NCBI GenBank assembly: GCA_021234155.1
Contig: JAJEKV010000049.1
Coordinates: forward strand, 10,828,292 to 10,892,291
Length of the DNA: 64,000 bases
DNA from: Isoetes taiwanensis
Lineage: Eukaryota > Streptophyta > Lycopodiopsida > Isoetales > Isoetaceae
Direction: 5' to 3'
In this document: positions 25,090 to 38,005 of the stretch, one piece after another
How the letters are laid out: each line of letters opens with the position of its first letter
How positions within the stretch are numbered: position 1 is the stretch's first letter
Program-made: the position numbers and the translations under genes
The notes under the pieces: generated by a model
The model's database searches: none
The model's input: only the letters and a program-made list of their open reading frames with translations
Told to the model about the DNA's origin: nothing

Positions 25090-25790
25090 ATATACAACAT
25101 ATATATGCATAAAATCTTGAGATCCAATCTCTTCATCTGAACACAACATGTGGAACTCTTGCTGGAAATATGTCCTCCCATTCTTTTATGCACATGTATA
25201 TGAGGCTACAATGCAACCCTAGTTGTACATGATCTGATGTAATAGTTGTCTCGTAGATCCAAGCAATCTCCCACAGATATTATTACTTTCTTTGTTTCTT
25301 TGTTTATTCTTTCTTGCATAGAGCCCCTGGTAAGTCAAGTAAAAAGCCACTTTTAATGCAAAGATATGAGACAGATTTGAAAGCTCATGATAGATAGTTA
25401 ATTCGGCCAAGGATACTGGACTATTGATGGGAAGAGCAATCCTGCAACTCCTGACTTCGGCAATTACTAATTATTTGAACAAATTTGCTAAAGGTTATAT
25501 AAGAATATCTTATTGAACTAAATGCAACTGACACCCAAGACCTCTTGCTTGCAAGCTCGCTCTAGACCTTTTTGAGGCCACACATATACTCCAACTCTCT
25601 GCATAATGGGACAAATCTCACAATTGATAATACAATTGATAGACAGATCCCTAGATTTAATAAGCTAAAATCATAGAGAAGAAAGATGCACCATGCACAT
25701 TCTTATAAAGTGTGGTATGCCCTAATGCATTTGGATCCTGGATTTATTCATTGAAATTGTTCTTTCTTGCATCACAAACAATATTACATT
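25090..25790. repeat. Local segmental duplication, copy A
   Basis: It matches 26255-27660 in blocks: ATCTTGAGATCCAATCT, the TTATGCACATGTATATGAGGCT block, and the CATAATGGGACAAATC block. Copy B carries two insertions that copy A lacks, so copy A gives empty-site references. No gene was recognised in either copy. Confidence 0.75.
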
Positions 25791-26326
25791 AAAATCAATT
25801 AATGGACTACCCCTATGGTGTCAAGAGATGACTGTGCCTACTATGCACATGGAGCTATAGTGCTTAACAACATATTGCTTTTTCCTGCCATCCAAAACAA
25901 TTCCTACCTGCCATAATGGTTGCTTAAGATCAGATTCAAGTATGTGCATAAACTTTTGGACTGACAAATTACCATGGCTTGTCTGTTATGAAGATTGCCA
26001 ACCGCAACATAATAATCGGCATCCTCAATTGCATGAAATTTTATCTGGCCATTTCCTTGAATACATATAGACGTGCTTGAAATAATGTATTCCAAATAAT
26101 TTGTATCGTAATGAAAATATCTCAAAGAGAAAAGCACTTTAAAAACCAAAATTAATCCTAATGACGTGATGCAATGGCATGGCATAATGTCATCTAAAAC
26201 CACATAGGATTCTCCATTATGTACGTGGTATTAATCTAATTGGTGAAATCTTAAACTACATACAAATCTTGAGATCCAATCTTCTCATCGGAAGACAACA
26301 TGCGGAACTCTTGCTGGAAACGTATA

Positions 26327-26606
26327 TGGGTCTACGCACGATATTGGGGGACACTTTTTTGGTCTGCGACACTGGGTGCTTGTGAGGTGCTTTAAAAACC
26401 ATTTTCTTTGTATTTTGAAAAAAAAAAATTCAAAATTTTTTTTTAGTATTTTTCTCTAACACGCATTCATGTTTCGCCTTAGAATATAAAATTTCAGACC
26501 AAACGGACTAATAAAAAAAAGATAAAAATAAACAAAGATATGTAAGTGGGGTGCTGGTGCTATGCTTGACGGACGCGAAATTGCCCCCCAGTTTCGTGCG
26601 TATACC
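26327..26606. mobile_element. Stowaway/mariner-like MITE
   Basis: Its ends are inverted repeats, TGGGTCTACGCACGATATTG at the left and TGGGTATACGCACGAAACTG reading in from the right. TA lies outside both ends, and the matching site in copy A (GGAAATATGTCC) lacks the insert. That supports a roughly 280-bp mariner-type MITE with a TA target duplication. It contains an A/T-rich core without coding. Confidence 0.75.
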
Positions 26607-27346
26607 CATATCTTCTCCTTTTCTTTTATGCACATGTATATGAGGCTATAATGCACCCCTAACTGTACATGATCGGATGTAATAATTGATCTCGTAGATC
26701 CAAGCAATCCGCCAGAGATATTATTACCTTCTTTATTTTCTTTCTTTCTTTCGTCCATGGAGCCCTTAACAGGTCAAGTTAAAGGCCAACTTAATGCAAA
26801 CTCTAAGGTTATAGGTTGAAGAGTGGCAGATCTGAAAGCTCTTGATAGACAATTAATTTGGCCAAGATACTGAACTATTCATGGGAAGGGCACTCCTATA
26901 ACTCTTGAGTTCGGCAATTACTAATTATTTGAACAAATGCACTAAAGGTTATGTAAGAAAATCTTATTGGACTAAATACGATTTGTACCCAGGACCACTT
27001 GCTTGCAAGCTCTGGCTCTAAGCGTTTGTTTGAGGCCATATCATGCCCACCACATATACTCCAATATTATTCTTAATCAGCTTTATCCTTACTTGCATCT
27101 CAATGAGGGATATGAACTAGCAAACTTTGTTATCATTAAGCCATCCTCCTTAAATATTGTGTTGCCCATTACATAACAGTCCCAACATGTAGTTAGCATT
27201 GGCTGTGCCAAAAAATATTCCACCAGCTAGCATTTAACTTGTCATCTCTCTGCATAATGGGACAAATCCCATAACTGATAATACAATTGACAAAGGTCCC
27301 TAGATTTGATAAGCTAAAATCATAGAGAAGAAAGATGCATCACGCA

Positions 27347-27615
27347 CAGCATCCGTACGGGTGCTGGGATCATACCTTCAGGAGGTTATGGACATGCGAG
27401 ATCAGCTATGTCCTCGGGCACACACTTGACCTGTATATATACATTGATGTATACTTGTACAGTTTGACAGCATTCTTATTACTGCCATGGTTTTTCCCTC
27501 GAAAACCCTTCGGGGCGGGGGTTTTTTAACCCGGACAGTAATAAGTTTGCTGCGCTCCTTGTGGGTCCCATAGGCCGATTGGCCTCAGTGGACGATAAAA
27601 AATCATTCTCATTCT
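27347..27615 (+). mobile_element. Short LINE/SINE 3' end with ATTCTC microsatellite tail
   Basis: This insert is absent from copy A of the local duplication. It ends GGCCTCAGTGGACGATAAA and then ATTCTC repeats, resembling the end of the 18.7-24.8 kb LINE (GGCCTCAGGGCACAAGGGAC, then TATTC repeats). It is probably a 5'-truncated copy of a related LINE or a SINE using that tail. Confidence 0.55.
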
Positions 27616-28622
27616 CATTCTTATAAAGTGTGGTCAGATGCATTTGGAACTTGGACCCATTTTATCACCCAGCCATATAAAAAGCTGATGTTTCAGGCAG
27701 CAACATTTGAGCACATAAAGCTAGAGATACATAACAAGTTTACCTTCTACAACAATCACCAAAATGTTCATACTAGGGTCTTGGATATCATATCTTAAAG
27801 TCATAGTAAAACCCTTATTCAACCACAATGCCCACTCCTAAAACAACAAAAAAATCGATTGCACATATTGCTTTAACTCATGCCTTATGATATCGAGGTT
27901 ACAAGGTAATATCATAAATTAGTCCATTATATTTCCATGGCTTTTATATATGGCGACATATAACTCTGCAAGATGTGTACATTTCCAACTTAAAAAAGCT
28001 AGTAACGGGTGCCCGGCATTGCCGGACATAAGTACGGTTCTATGCGGCACGAAGTTGTAGACTAACTTTTATTAGCTAGCTATACTTGAGATGGAAGGAA
28101 GAGAGAAATAGGTGTTGGGAGATAGTACCAGTTGCCTAGTATTGTTGGGCAAGACTATGCTATGTTGGGTTTGGTATCTAGATGCCGGTGTCATAGCTAG
28201 GCTTTAATAATAATGTATGGCCTATGTTGTAGCTGGAAAGAAAGGTGTAGAAAGTATTCATATAAACATAGATATTAAGCATCTCACTAATACATCATCT
28301 ATGGCTCAATATATATGCATATATAAAACAATCTGCTAATAAATACTTAGAGATTGATGACCCCCAGGGAACTTAAAGAGGGAGAAAGGTGAAGGGGCTT
28401 TCCTAAGGGTCTCTGATGATATTGTAACTATGGTATATTTAGGGGATATTAAAATATCGTGTATCTACTTATTTATCTATTTATCCAATATTGTAATAGG
28501 CAATCGATAAGCCCCCTTATGAAATGGCAAGTGGTTGTTGACATGTTGAACACCCCCATGGTCGAATAAGGTCATCACGTTGAAAAACCAAGACCTCAAA
28601 AAATGCCAAGTAGTTCCAACAA

Positions 28623-28627
<5 letters not shown>

Positions 28628-28661
<34 letters not shown>

Positions 28662-28790
28662 GAAAGTGGACCTTTATTACTCAAAAGAATATAAAGAGTA
28701 CACGGGGGACTCAAAACCCAGTGGAGAAGATATTCACTAGAGCAACACTACCCACCACATACATACATATAAAAGCAGAGAACACAGATC
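28628..28790 (-). mobile_element. Minus-strand LINE tail with poly(T)
   Basis: A run of about 30 T is followed by AAGGAAAGTGGACCTTTATTACTC. On the minus strand this reads GAGTAATAAAGGTCCACTTTCC and then poly(A), a form common at plant LINE 3' ends. The 5' limit is not clear. Confidence 0.55.
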
Positions 28791-28799
28791 ACCATGAGA

Positions 28800-30000
28800 A
28801 CAACTGTTTGCTATGAGTAGGTGTGAATCTAAAGATATTGCTCCCCAATGACACTTTTGATGTCATCCTTTAAGGAAGAACACTTGTACGCCTTCACAAT
28901 GCGACTATGGGCATCGCTAAGCACTTGCGTATCTGAAAAGAGCTGTCCCTTGAAGATTTCTTAACTGGGGATGCAACTATGATGTTGACTTCTGTAAGGG
29001 CATTTGAGTTTATTTTAGAAATGTGGAATTAATGATGTGCTAGGCAATATTATACTATCGGGGGTGTTTGTACACATATTTGGTTGCAAAGGTAGATGAT
29101 AGGTGTGTTACAAAGTCGATTAGCATTTGAAGTACTTGAGTACAACCCTCATTATGTGGTGTGAATTTATGTCATTTGAAATCTAAGTACATAATGTTAC
29201 AAATGTTTTAAGGACTTGTAGAAGATGATTTCATGGTATTTAAGTACAACTAGGGTTGCATGATGGTGTGAGCAAGCTCTCATAAGCAAATTGACTTTTC
29301 CATTTCAAAATAGACCAGATATTTTATGCTCAAAGGTACCAATAACTATTTTTTATGGAACATTTTTAAAAAGATGTTCCAATATTTTCAGGCTTTAACA
29401 ACCTTCATTAATGTCAAATCTTGTTTGTAGGCTAGAGAAAAATAAATTCTCTTATTCAAAAGCATGTCTATATGTAAGTGTATTTTGCATCAGCTCTCTT
29501 GACAATTAATGTTGGCATATACTACAACATTTGACATTTAATGTTGCGGCATTAAAGATTTAATAATTTTCAGCAAGTCGTGTCAATCCAGGACGGATCC
29601 ACTCTATCAATTTTAAAGCCTCAAAGCATACAACATTCGCAAAGCCATGGCCCATCAAGCAAAGTACCCAAGGCTTGTACTACAGGAATAGTATTTAAAT
29701 ACAGAACCATGTTGTTGAATCTAAGCAAACTCAAAGCAGAGATGATGTCCTGTTGCTCGTCGATCAGCACATTGAGCAACCCACTACAACAATCATTACT
29801 TCGCAAAAGTAATATGGATGTCCGTGTGATAACAGAAGCTTTATTACAATACATTGGATATTCAGATATTTAAGCATGGACCTGGATTTCCCATATGAAG
29901 GCATCCCTACATAGCAGATGCATCAGAAGCCATAGCCGATATGCCAAAGATGCTTAGAGTCAAGAAAAGCTCGCCGTATCTACTATAGAGCATCAGAGCA
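28800..30000. other. No gene recognised
   Basis: AT-rich intergenic sequence. Open frames near 29580-29870 exist on both strands but match nothing I know. Confidence 0.5.
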
Positions 30001-30129
30001 GATTAAATACAGTTTGTACCAGAGCAGGAAGGGAGAAAAAAACTCTCTCATAAACCATGTCTCCATGGTATCTACAGGATACCTAGCACCAGCTCGATTA
30101 AACCTGCTTCTATTGTACCTCATTTTCAT

Positions 30130-30992
30130 CTCTAGAACGTGTATGAATCCGAAAAGATACAAACTCGTTCCTCAGGATGATGTGGTGGTGCAGGTTTGGA
30201 AGCTTCATCTGGATGTTGTGTCTTCTTGTTTTGTGCGGTCTTGTTACCGGGTGTTGGCTATTCATGACACTCTGCCCCCTCGTGCAAGTGGTCTCGCGGC
30301 CCGGGTTCTCGATGGCGCGGGTTTGGCGTGGACATGGAGCTCCACTTCCCCATCAAGGTTAGGGTGCTTCATGGCGGTGGTGCACCGTGTCGGGGTGAAT
30401 GTCCTTGTGAGTCGGGCTTAAGAGGTCGGGTGTGAGCCCTCTTTGCCAGTGTTGTGGCCTTCATCGCGAGACCTGTGGAGCATTGTCCGGTTTTATGCCC
30501 TCACTTGCGTGCTCGCCGGGATTGGGTCAGGCTCTATTTCGTGAGATTGACTAGCCAGCAATTGCCGCTTCATGTGTATCCTCGTGCTTGACCGCTCTTG
30601 CGGCGCTAAACCTTGCATCCGGTGCGTGGGTTTGGTTGGTGTGGTTGATTTGGAAGCCTGGCGGCGATTGTGGATCTTTTTCTTTTCTCAGGGATTCGGT
30701 AGCCTGCAGACCTCTCCGATTCCTCGACTCAGGTACAAGCTATTTCAAAGCTTTCGTGTTCCTGTGGATTAGTAGAGCGTAAGTTTGCCATTTGGCATGG
30801 ACTTCTTGGGTGTTGTAGATGGTGATGGTCGGTTTGTACAAAGAAGTGAGTTGCGCTTTTTTGTGAGTTTGTTGTGGAGTGTCGAGGTATCATTGCCTCT
30901 TTGGCGCAGTTCTCCTTCCTCCTCACTTGCGTTGTAACATTACCATTCTTTTAATATATTGATGACACAGTTCTTCAAAAAAAAAAAAAAAA
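30130..30992 (+). mobile_element. 5'-truncated LINE with zf-RVT-like remnant and poly(A)
   Basis: Coding fragments in several frames resemble the reverse-transcriptase zinc-finger tail of plant L1-type LINEs: a Cys-rich LFASVV/PLCQCC-like stretch near 30440-30470, followed by EHCxVLCPHL near 30477. Downstream lies the non-coding end CATTCTTTTAATATATTGATGACACAG and an A20 run at 30973-30992. The part from 30475 matches 10533-11012. CAG/CTG-linked differences between the copies explain several frame breaks. Confidence 0.7.
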
Positions 30993-30999
30993 AAATGGA

Positions 31000-32590
31000 A
31001 ATAAGAAATTAACACGCCTCTTTGTTTTGAACTGTAAACTTTACTAAATGGAGAAAGAAACTTAAAGGAACAGATTTCCAAGGAACCTCATAAAGCAGCT
31101 TCTCTTTTTTAAGAAAATACACAGATTATAACTTAAAAGTTTAGCAGGAGAAAATTTACCAAATACCATTTTGGTGGGTTTGGCTGGCTGCAAATTGTTT
31201 TAGATAGCCTCATTTCTGCAAGTAACTTCGAGATTAAGCCTCATTTCTACAAGTAACTTCTAGATTAAGGTCACATGCTGGAGCACGTGCCATGAATAAT
31301 TAGAAAATAATACGTATACCAGAATATGTTAGTTTATGCATAAAACTGTAGCATAATAATCTAGCTTCGAAATTGGCAAGTGCAGCAGGCAGGCAGCAGG
31401 TTGCAACTTGCATGTAATGGTGTACTGCATTATGAGGATATGATGTTGGTTCTTCCTCAATAACATGGATTTGCTATAACTTTCTATAGAGAAATGAAGA
31501 CAGAGTCAACTATGAGAATTAAGCTTGGCAATTAGTAAGGGAAACCTGTCAAGAGTGAATAGGAAAGAGAGAGGAGAAATGAAATGCACATAAGCGAAAG
31601 AGATAAATCTAGTAAAATTTAATATCTACCTATCTAAAATCTAAAAATATGGCTTATCCTTCAATATTCTCCTTTAAGGCATATTTGGGTAGATATATGC
31701 AGTTTAGCACCGTATGAAGGCATTGCATCTGATCATGAACATGATATTCTAATTATATCCAATATCAGATAATTGAATGATGGCATAGAGAAAGCACAAT
31801 GGAGTTTCTAGAGCATATGGCAACCTCTAAAAACATCCCCAAGGCTAAGAGAAATGAGTGCTGGCTTGAAATTGATTATTGCAGTTTCTACTTCTCTTTA
31901 TCTACATAGCTGTTAAGCATCTATAGAGATGGAGAAAAATAATGAGAATTATTTTGTACGTAGGATACACATTGCCTAGGATTTTCATTGTTAAATTTTT
32001 TAACCTGTGAATCGGCTAAATTGGCCAGTCAAGCCTGAATTTTCATTGCTAAATGTTTAAGTTGTGAATCAGCTAGTTGGCTAATCAAACTAGTATCATT
32101 GCTAAAAGCTAAATTGGTAAGCCAAGCCAGGTTGACTACAATTGTGAAGAAAATTTACTCATCTTTCTAAGTATGAATGCATACCTGACAACTACTGAGA
32201 GATACAATGCAAGCATCAGATCCAATAGAATCCAATGAAGAGTTATCTACAGAGTACATCAATGTGTTAAAGGAATAGTTAGACCATCTAAAGAGATAAA
32301 GAAATTGAGTTTTACGCACTTATCTGCTTTCAGTTTTACACATCTAGCCCCTTTCTAACAAAGGCCCACAACAAAGAGCAAATGTTTGATACATAATCCA
32401 GGTTATAGGCCAGATGATAATGCAAAGAATTGTGAAAATTATGGAAATAGAAATAAGGACCTATACCTTCCATGTTATATTGGCATGAATATTGTACAAC
32501 AAAATAGAAGCTACTGAAAATGGATAAAGAACTGAGCTTTTATATATGATCAAACAATCAATAATAGAACCACACTTCTATATTGAGCAT
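31000..32590. other. No gene recognised
   Basis: AT-rich sequence with short local direct repeats (CTCATTTCT[GA]CAAGTAACTTC at about 31210 and 31240; TGTGAATC(G/A)GCTA at about 32010 and 32060). It could be introns of the possible minus-strand gene at 32.6-33.4 kb. Confidence 0.4.
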
Positions 32591-33412
32591 TACCTGAAAT
32601 CGGAAATTCTACCTTGAGTAGGTAATTCTTGGAGGCCGCTAGCTGCCCGAATCATAATGTCAGCAAACATGAGAATAACATCCTTGGAAACTCTTAGAGT
32701 TGTGGAGATTTGCAACTGCTGGAGAACAAATGTCCTGCACAAATTAGCTTTGGCATAAAGTCTCCATGATGCCAATGACATCAAAATCTAGATAAACAGA
32801 TAGATAAAAGCAAAGCTAGAAAATCAACTACCAAATGAAATAAAACTACACAACTAAAGCCACATTACTTGGAAGGAAATGCAAGTGAAGACCAAAACGA
32901 ATTTGGAGCACTCCAAATCCCCTGAAATGGGCTCTGAATGCCTACTTAAACCTCAGTTGGTGCTTCAATGACAATGATAAACCCAAGAAAATGTAAAAAT
33001 TAAAATATACCGTTGTAGTTTGCTCACTGCCAGCACCTCTATCACGCTTTTAAGGTGATTATCTGGCGTAAGAGAATTGGAAAACGCCCAGACTGGCTTA
33101 CTTCTATATTACAACGACTTCTTACAACAAATACGAAAATGAGTCTACCTGAAATACAGAGGTTGTAGCATACCTCCTCCATGCTTGTGAGCAAAGTACG
33201 GTCATCTGGTGACAAATCAAGACCCAAATGATAATTGCCCACTCCTCTCGAGAAATCTTAGCATCAGATGAAGGCCTTCGGCAAAATAGGTGGTGCGCCT
33301 GTGCATGCTATCCAGATTCTTGCATATATATACAATACTTACATAAGCATTTGCAGGCCGTAATACAAAACTTACATAAGCGTCAGTTGCCAAACATGAA
33401 CCCTGTTCAGAG
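32591..33412 (-). CDS. Possible exons of an unidentified minus-strand gene
   Basis: Three minus-strand stretches are bounded by splice-like signals. One is 33412 to about 33388, after a CTGAACAG acceptor (GSCLATDAY). The next ends at a GTATGC donor near 33172 (RGVGNYHLGLDLSPDDRTLLTSMEE). The last runs 32788-32591, between a TTTATCTAG acceptor and a GTAATG donor (SLASWRLYAKANLCRTFVLQ). Residue composition is that of a normal protein, but I do not recognise the family and cannot confirm that the frames join. Confidence 0.3.
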
Positions 33413-34439
33413 ACACAGAACACAAAGATATTGCATTAGGATTTCAGAATCGTCACCTCTGTTTAGTTGACTACAGAATCGTCGCTCCACAAAAGGCATC
33501 AGCGACATCATCACAAAGCAAAGCCATTGCCATCGCAAAGGGCAGAGCCCACCATTGTTACTTTAAAACAGCTTTAAAATAAAGGGAAAATGCAGAAAAT
33601 ACATAAGATTCAAATTTTTTTCTCAATTTTTGGAGAATCGAGATTTCTTTCTGGCTGCCAAAACCTCTAAAATCATAGGGAAATCATTTAAAATAAATTC
33701 CAAAAATATTTTCTGTCAGGTCGGATAATCCCAAATTAACAAGAAAAATATAAATAATGTTCATTAGGGTGCAAATATATTTGAGCATATTCTCAATTAT
33801 GATATTGTACACCATAAAAACTTAAAATGGCGATAATGGCAATTTTCAAGGGGGTTTGATTTGAATGCATAAATGAACGTACTTGAAACTATAGGTCATA
33901 CCTTCAAAATGATTGAATGGGTATGTTATTTAAGAAAAAACATGCAATAAATTCAAATTAAATCCAATAAGAAAAAACAATCATGTTACCTAGTTTGTTG
34001 TATTGGTCAAAGTATTCTTATTAAAATTTAGACTTATTTTGGTGGAGGTTTTGGCCTTCATATTTCATATTCCAAAACCTTAGGCAAGCCTGTTTCATAT
34101 TTTAAAATCATGGGCTCCTCTAATCATAAATAACCATATTCAAAATAAGAGATGCACCAGAGGCTCCAATGGATCATAGGATTGACAGGTTCGACGGCGA
34201 AGGTAGCCCAGGGCACATCTCGTCTAGAAGATATATCACAACATAAAAGCACAACATATAAACATTGTTGGCAAGGCATGATTGGTATTTATGTTGTTTT
34301 ATATTTGCGATATAATCGGTCATGATGTAGCAAGTTTTTTGGTCACATCTATCTAGGATTGTTTCTTTGATAATGTGGTACCAAAGGAATGTCAACATTG
34401 TGAGTTCCATTCAATAAACCTAATAACCTCTTTTGCATA

Positions 34440-34908
34440 TAATCATTGGACTGTATATTGGTCACAACTAAAGGGATGGCTTGCTCTGCATGAAGGAGAA
34501 GGGCTTGGTTCACTAATTACATCAAGATAATTGATATATCCAGATGGTATGGACAAGTTAGTCCACACCTCAGCAAATATGTAGTAGCATCTAGGCGCTT
34601 TGAACACTTTTTGTCATGAAAATAGAATGCACGCCAACTTCGCAAAGACCAATGTACTCCTTATATCATCTTCTAGACTATCTCACTTCACTTATTAGGG
34701 TCAAGACTTAGAGGTGGTATGAACATACAAATATTTTGGAGTACAGTTCACTACCACCACATGTTGGGATACTTGTATTCAATAACAAGTAACAACAGGT
34801 TGGAAAGGCCCTCTATGCCATGTAGAATAATTGCCATACAGAAGAGCTCTATGATTGGTTCTATCAGGCACGCTTATTCAGGGTTTAATGGAACCAGTTC
34901 TTTAATAG
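34440..34908 (+). mobile_element. Old retroelement fragment, left of MULE insertion
   Basis: The sequence matches the minus strand of about 59885-60300 (for example AACTAAAGGGATGGCTTGCT and GGAACCAGTTCTTTAATAG). It is one half of an older element that continues at 41103. The 59.9-kb copy has both halves joined without the insertion. Confidence 0.75.
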
Positions 34909-35142
34909 GAGTGTAATTTTTTTGTGGTTTTTTGTCGCTGGGCAAAATGGGCTTTTTTTCAGACCGAATAATATTATATGCAACAAAATAGAAAATAACA
35001 TTGACAAATTGCCTAAAGAGTTAAATAAACAGAACAAATAATATTAATAGATTGAGTACTCAAACAACGCTTACTATAATAGTGCTATAATATACTAATA
35101 GTAGATGAAACACAAATAACATTTATCCAATACAATAATACC

Positions 35143-37361
35143 CTAAGCTAGAATAACATCCAGCACGGAATCTGGAAACATTGGTTGTATCAGTCGTAGA
35201 TCAGCCAAAGGATCCCTCCCAAGCACCTTAGTGTATATGTAGAACAAGTGCTTGTAAGGAACACTTTCAGAAACATCATTATGTGATGTTTCCTCAACTG
35301 CACTACCAGTGTGAATGACTGGTTGCATGTGAATCCCATCTAACTGGTATCATTTGTTCACCAAGAACTCTATTTCATCCTGTCGCAGATTGCTTCCTCT
35401 TGCAACTGAGCATAGTTGTGGTCTTAGAGGTGGGTGCAACAGAGCCTTATCTGGGTACCATGTGCACTTCACATTATCTGGACAAAACCAAACTAATTGT
35501 TCCTATGATCCCCCCACTGAATGTCCTGATTCCATAGAAGCTAGGTGCTGCAGTAGAAGACAATCCCTTGTTAATTTTCTTGTTACATTTCCTTCCATTT
35601 TCAGATGTCATTCCCTGACATTTTACTTGACTGCCAGCAGTTGCTCTTCTGATAGCCCAAAAAGTGTTGTGAACATCTCTCTCCACCAGAACTGAAGATG
35701 TAGCAGCAAACAGATTTCTGACCACCGGATCATCGGAAGCAACTCTTGGAACATTATGTGCTTGCTTATCTGGGCGATGCGTTCCAGAACCCCGTGTCAA
35801 GTTCCCATCATTTGAGACTGTTTTTTGCTTCTTGGATATAGTTTGATCATTTCCACCTGTCCCTGAAACATGTGGATACATGCCATGTCTGCCAACTTCC
35901 TGATTAAAACATTCAGCAGCAGCTTTTGACTTAATACCACTGCTAAGTTGCCCTTGCAGTCTGGTAAATAAAGTCGAAATTCCAGGTCCAGGACCAACAT
36001 AGTTGTGCTCTAAATATGATTTGTACCTTGTGCTCTGCAGTAATGCTTCAGTAAGGTCAAAAAGACTTGCATCATATAATGTTAAGGTTCTAGTGTAACC
36101 AGTTGCAGCTAACCAACTCCCATGTCTGGATTCTGACAAATTTGTGTCAGGCATATACATAGCTGTGGATAAGTCTGTGATGGCCTTCATATAATTTTCC
36201 CATCTACTTATTCTATGGTGCCACCATGCTAACCATGAGGACAAAGAGTTTACATCACTTGGTGAAGCCTTGCCATGCCACCAATCTATGATTGATTGAT
36301 ACATCTTCTCAGCATCATCTATTGTTTTACACTCTCTCCACTTTCTACAAAGCTTCAGATGTTCTTGTCTATATTCTGGATATATAAGACTCTTAGTATG
36401 GCGTTGTAGACACTGTTCAAAATGGAAAACACAAGATCTTTCTTTTTCAGTGTGTATTTGGCCATTATAAAATACTTCTCTAATTGCTGTCCAATTGGCT
36501 TGGGCCTCATCTGCCATGAACCCGTGAAACTCTGCTGGTGGATAGTTCTTACTAGTCATGACCTTATTTAGCTTGACCCAAAATTTCTTTTGAGACAAGA
36601 CATCTTCTGTTTTCATGTCACATACAGCTATGGTCATCAAACCTCTAACACTGTAACAATACGAAGTATTCAAGATATTATATATTGACTTCAGTTAAAT
36701 GGATACTACCAAATGCAATATATAAATAATACTTACGTGGGGTCATATACATGGCAAGCAAGGGTTGTCCAACCTTGAATGCGCTTCACGTGATCAAAAT
36801 GCACCCATGCCTTTGATAAATCACCAGATGGCCGCATTCTGTTTACTAAATCAACTCCAGAGCCTGGTCCATTAGTAGACATTTTGAAAACATAACATCT
36901 TTCATTCTCGCCATGTGCCTGATAAGGAAACTTGGATCCATGAAAATATTCATAACGACACCTTCGTTTTAGGTTGAGTATACTGCTAATATCATCACAA
37001 CATTCTTTATTCTTTATTCGAGCATTGTCTAACCATCTTCTCAACCTACAAAATAAGTAAATTTTAATCAGAGGCTAATCAATGTCAATATAATGTACTT
37101 ATGAAATGAGTTTTTTTTCCTTACCTTCTCTGGTTGCAAAGTGGTTCCAGTCGAATTAGCAGCTCATCCATTTGCTCGACACTCAACTTGTTCACATGAT
37201 CTACGTCAGCACGTATTTTCTTGAACAACACAAAGAGTGGCTTCATCAAAACCAAATGTTGCACAAAGCAAGCTACGTTGCAGCTCACATCGCCCATTAA
37301 CAAATGGCAATGTCAACTCCTGTAGCTTTCCAAATCCTTTCACAACTAAACGAGGCGCCAT
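35143..37361 (-). CDS. MULE-family DDE transposase, three coding exons plus extension
   Basis: From ATG 37361 (MAPRLVVKGFGKL) the exons are 37361-37125, 37045-36737 and 36650-35474. Donors are GTAAGG and GTAAGT, acceptors TTTTGTAG and TTGTTACAG, and the phases agree at both joins. Candidate catalytic residues are the Asp in HVYDPT (spanning the exon 2/3 join), the Asp in GFMADEAQANW, and the Glu in NLSESRHGSW, with CVFHFEQCLQRHTK after the second Asp as in MULE transposases. The enzyme would cut and rejoin element ends in the nucleus. A basic KKQK patch follows. One extra base near 37230 breaks exon 1. Beyond the stop at 35474 coding sequence goes on in another frame (VWFCPDNVKCTWYPDKALL to SVLDVILA, stop near 35143) with one TGA at 35350-35352. 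The full protein may therefore be near 690 residues, with three lesions or sequencing errors. Confidence 0.75.
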
Positions 37362-37469
37362 GAAAGTAAACTACAGACTACCTTTGGAAATAGAGTACGA
37401 ATTCTGTACTAGAGCACACGAAATTACATTCATATCACACGAAGTTAGTTCTAGCTGTTAGGTGGCGTT

Positions 37470-38000
37470 TAAGTAGGTGGCATAATTAACGTGTCCATTT
37501 CAACGTTTAAAATTAAAGCAATATGAACGTTTGTAATAAGGCTTAAAGTTTGTAATAAGGTTTAATGAATGTTTGTAATATGAACGTTTGTAATAAGGTT
37601 TAATGAACGTTTGTAATAACGTTTGTAATATGAACGTTATAAAGTAAAAGTAAAAACAAAAGTAAGAAACAAGTAAAAAAAACGTTATAAAGTAAAAGTA
37701 AAAAGAAATTAAGAAACAAGTGAAAAAAAGCAACGAAGAAAAAAGTAAAAAACAAGTACAAGCAACAAAAAGACGTAAAACATACTAGACGTAAAACAAG
37801 TAAAAGCAACGAAGAAAAAAGACAAAAACAAGTAAAACGAAGGAATGGAAATGACGGCAAAAACAAAAACAAGTAAAAACGACGGCAATGGAAGGAATGG
37901 CCCACAGTTCAAGCACACCGTTCCGGCCATAGCTCCAACAGGTATGATTAGCTCCTCTGTTGCTTTGTTTTTTCTTTGAGTTGTTTTTTCTTTGTTGTTC
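37470..38000. repeat. Low-complexity spacer between the two MULE genes
   Basis: Tandem copies of AACGTTTGTAATAAGGTTTAATG are followed by AAGTAAAA(A/C) and GAAACAAGTAAAA repeats. It lies upstream of the transposase gene and may carry its promoter. Confidence 0.6.
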
Positions 38001-38005
38001 TTTGA

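Larger units (their letters stand above)
26255..27660. repeat. Local segmental duplication, copy B
   Basis: Second copy of the unit at 25090-25790, longer because of a Stowaway-like MITE and a microsatellite-tailed LINE/SINE insertion. It also has about 180 bp near 27060-27250 that is absent from copy A. Confidence 0.75.
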
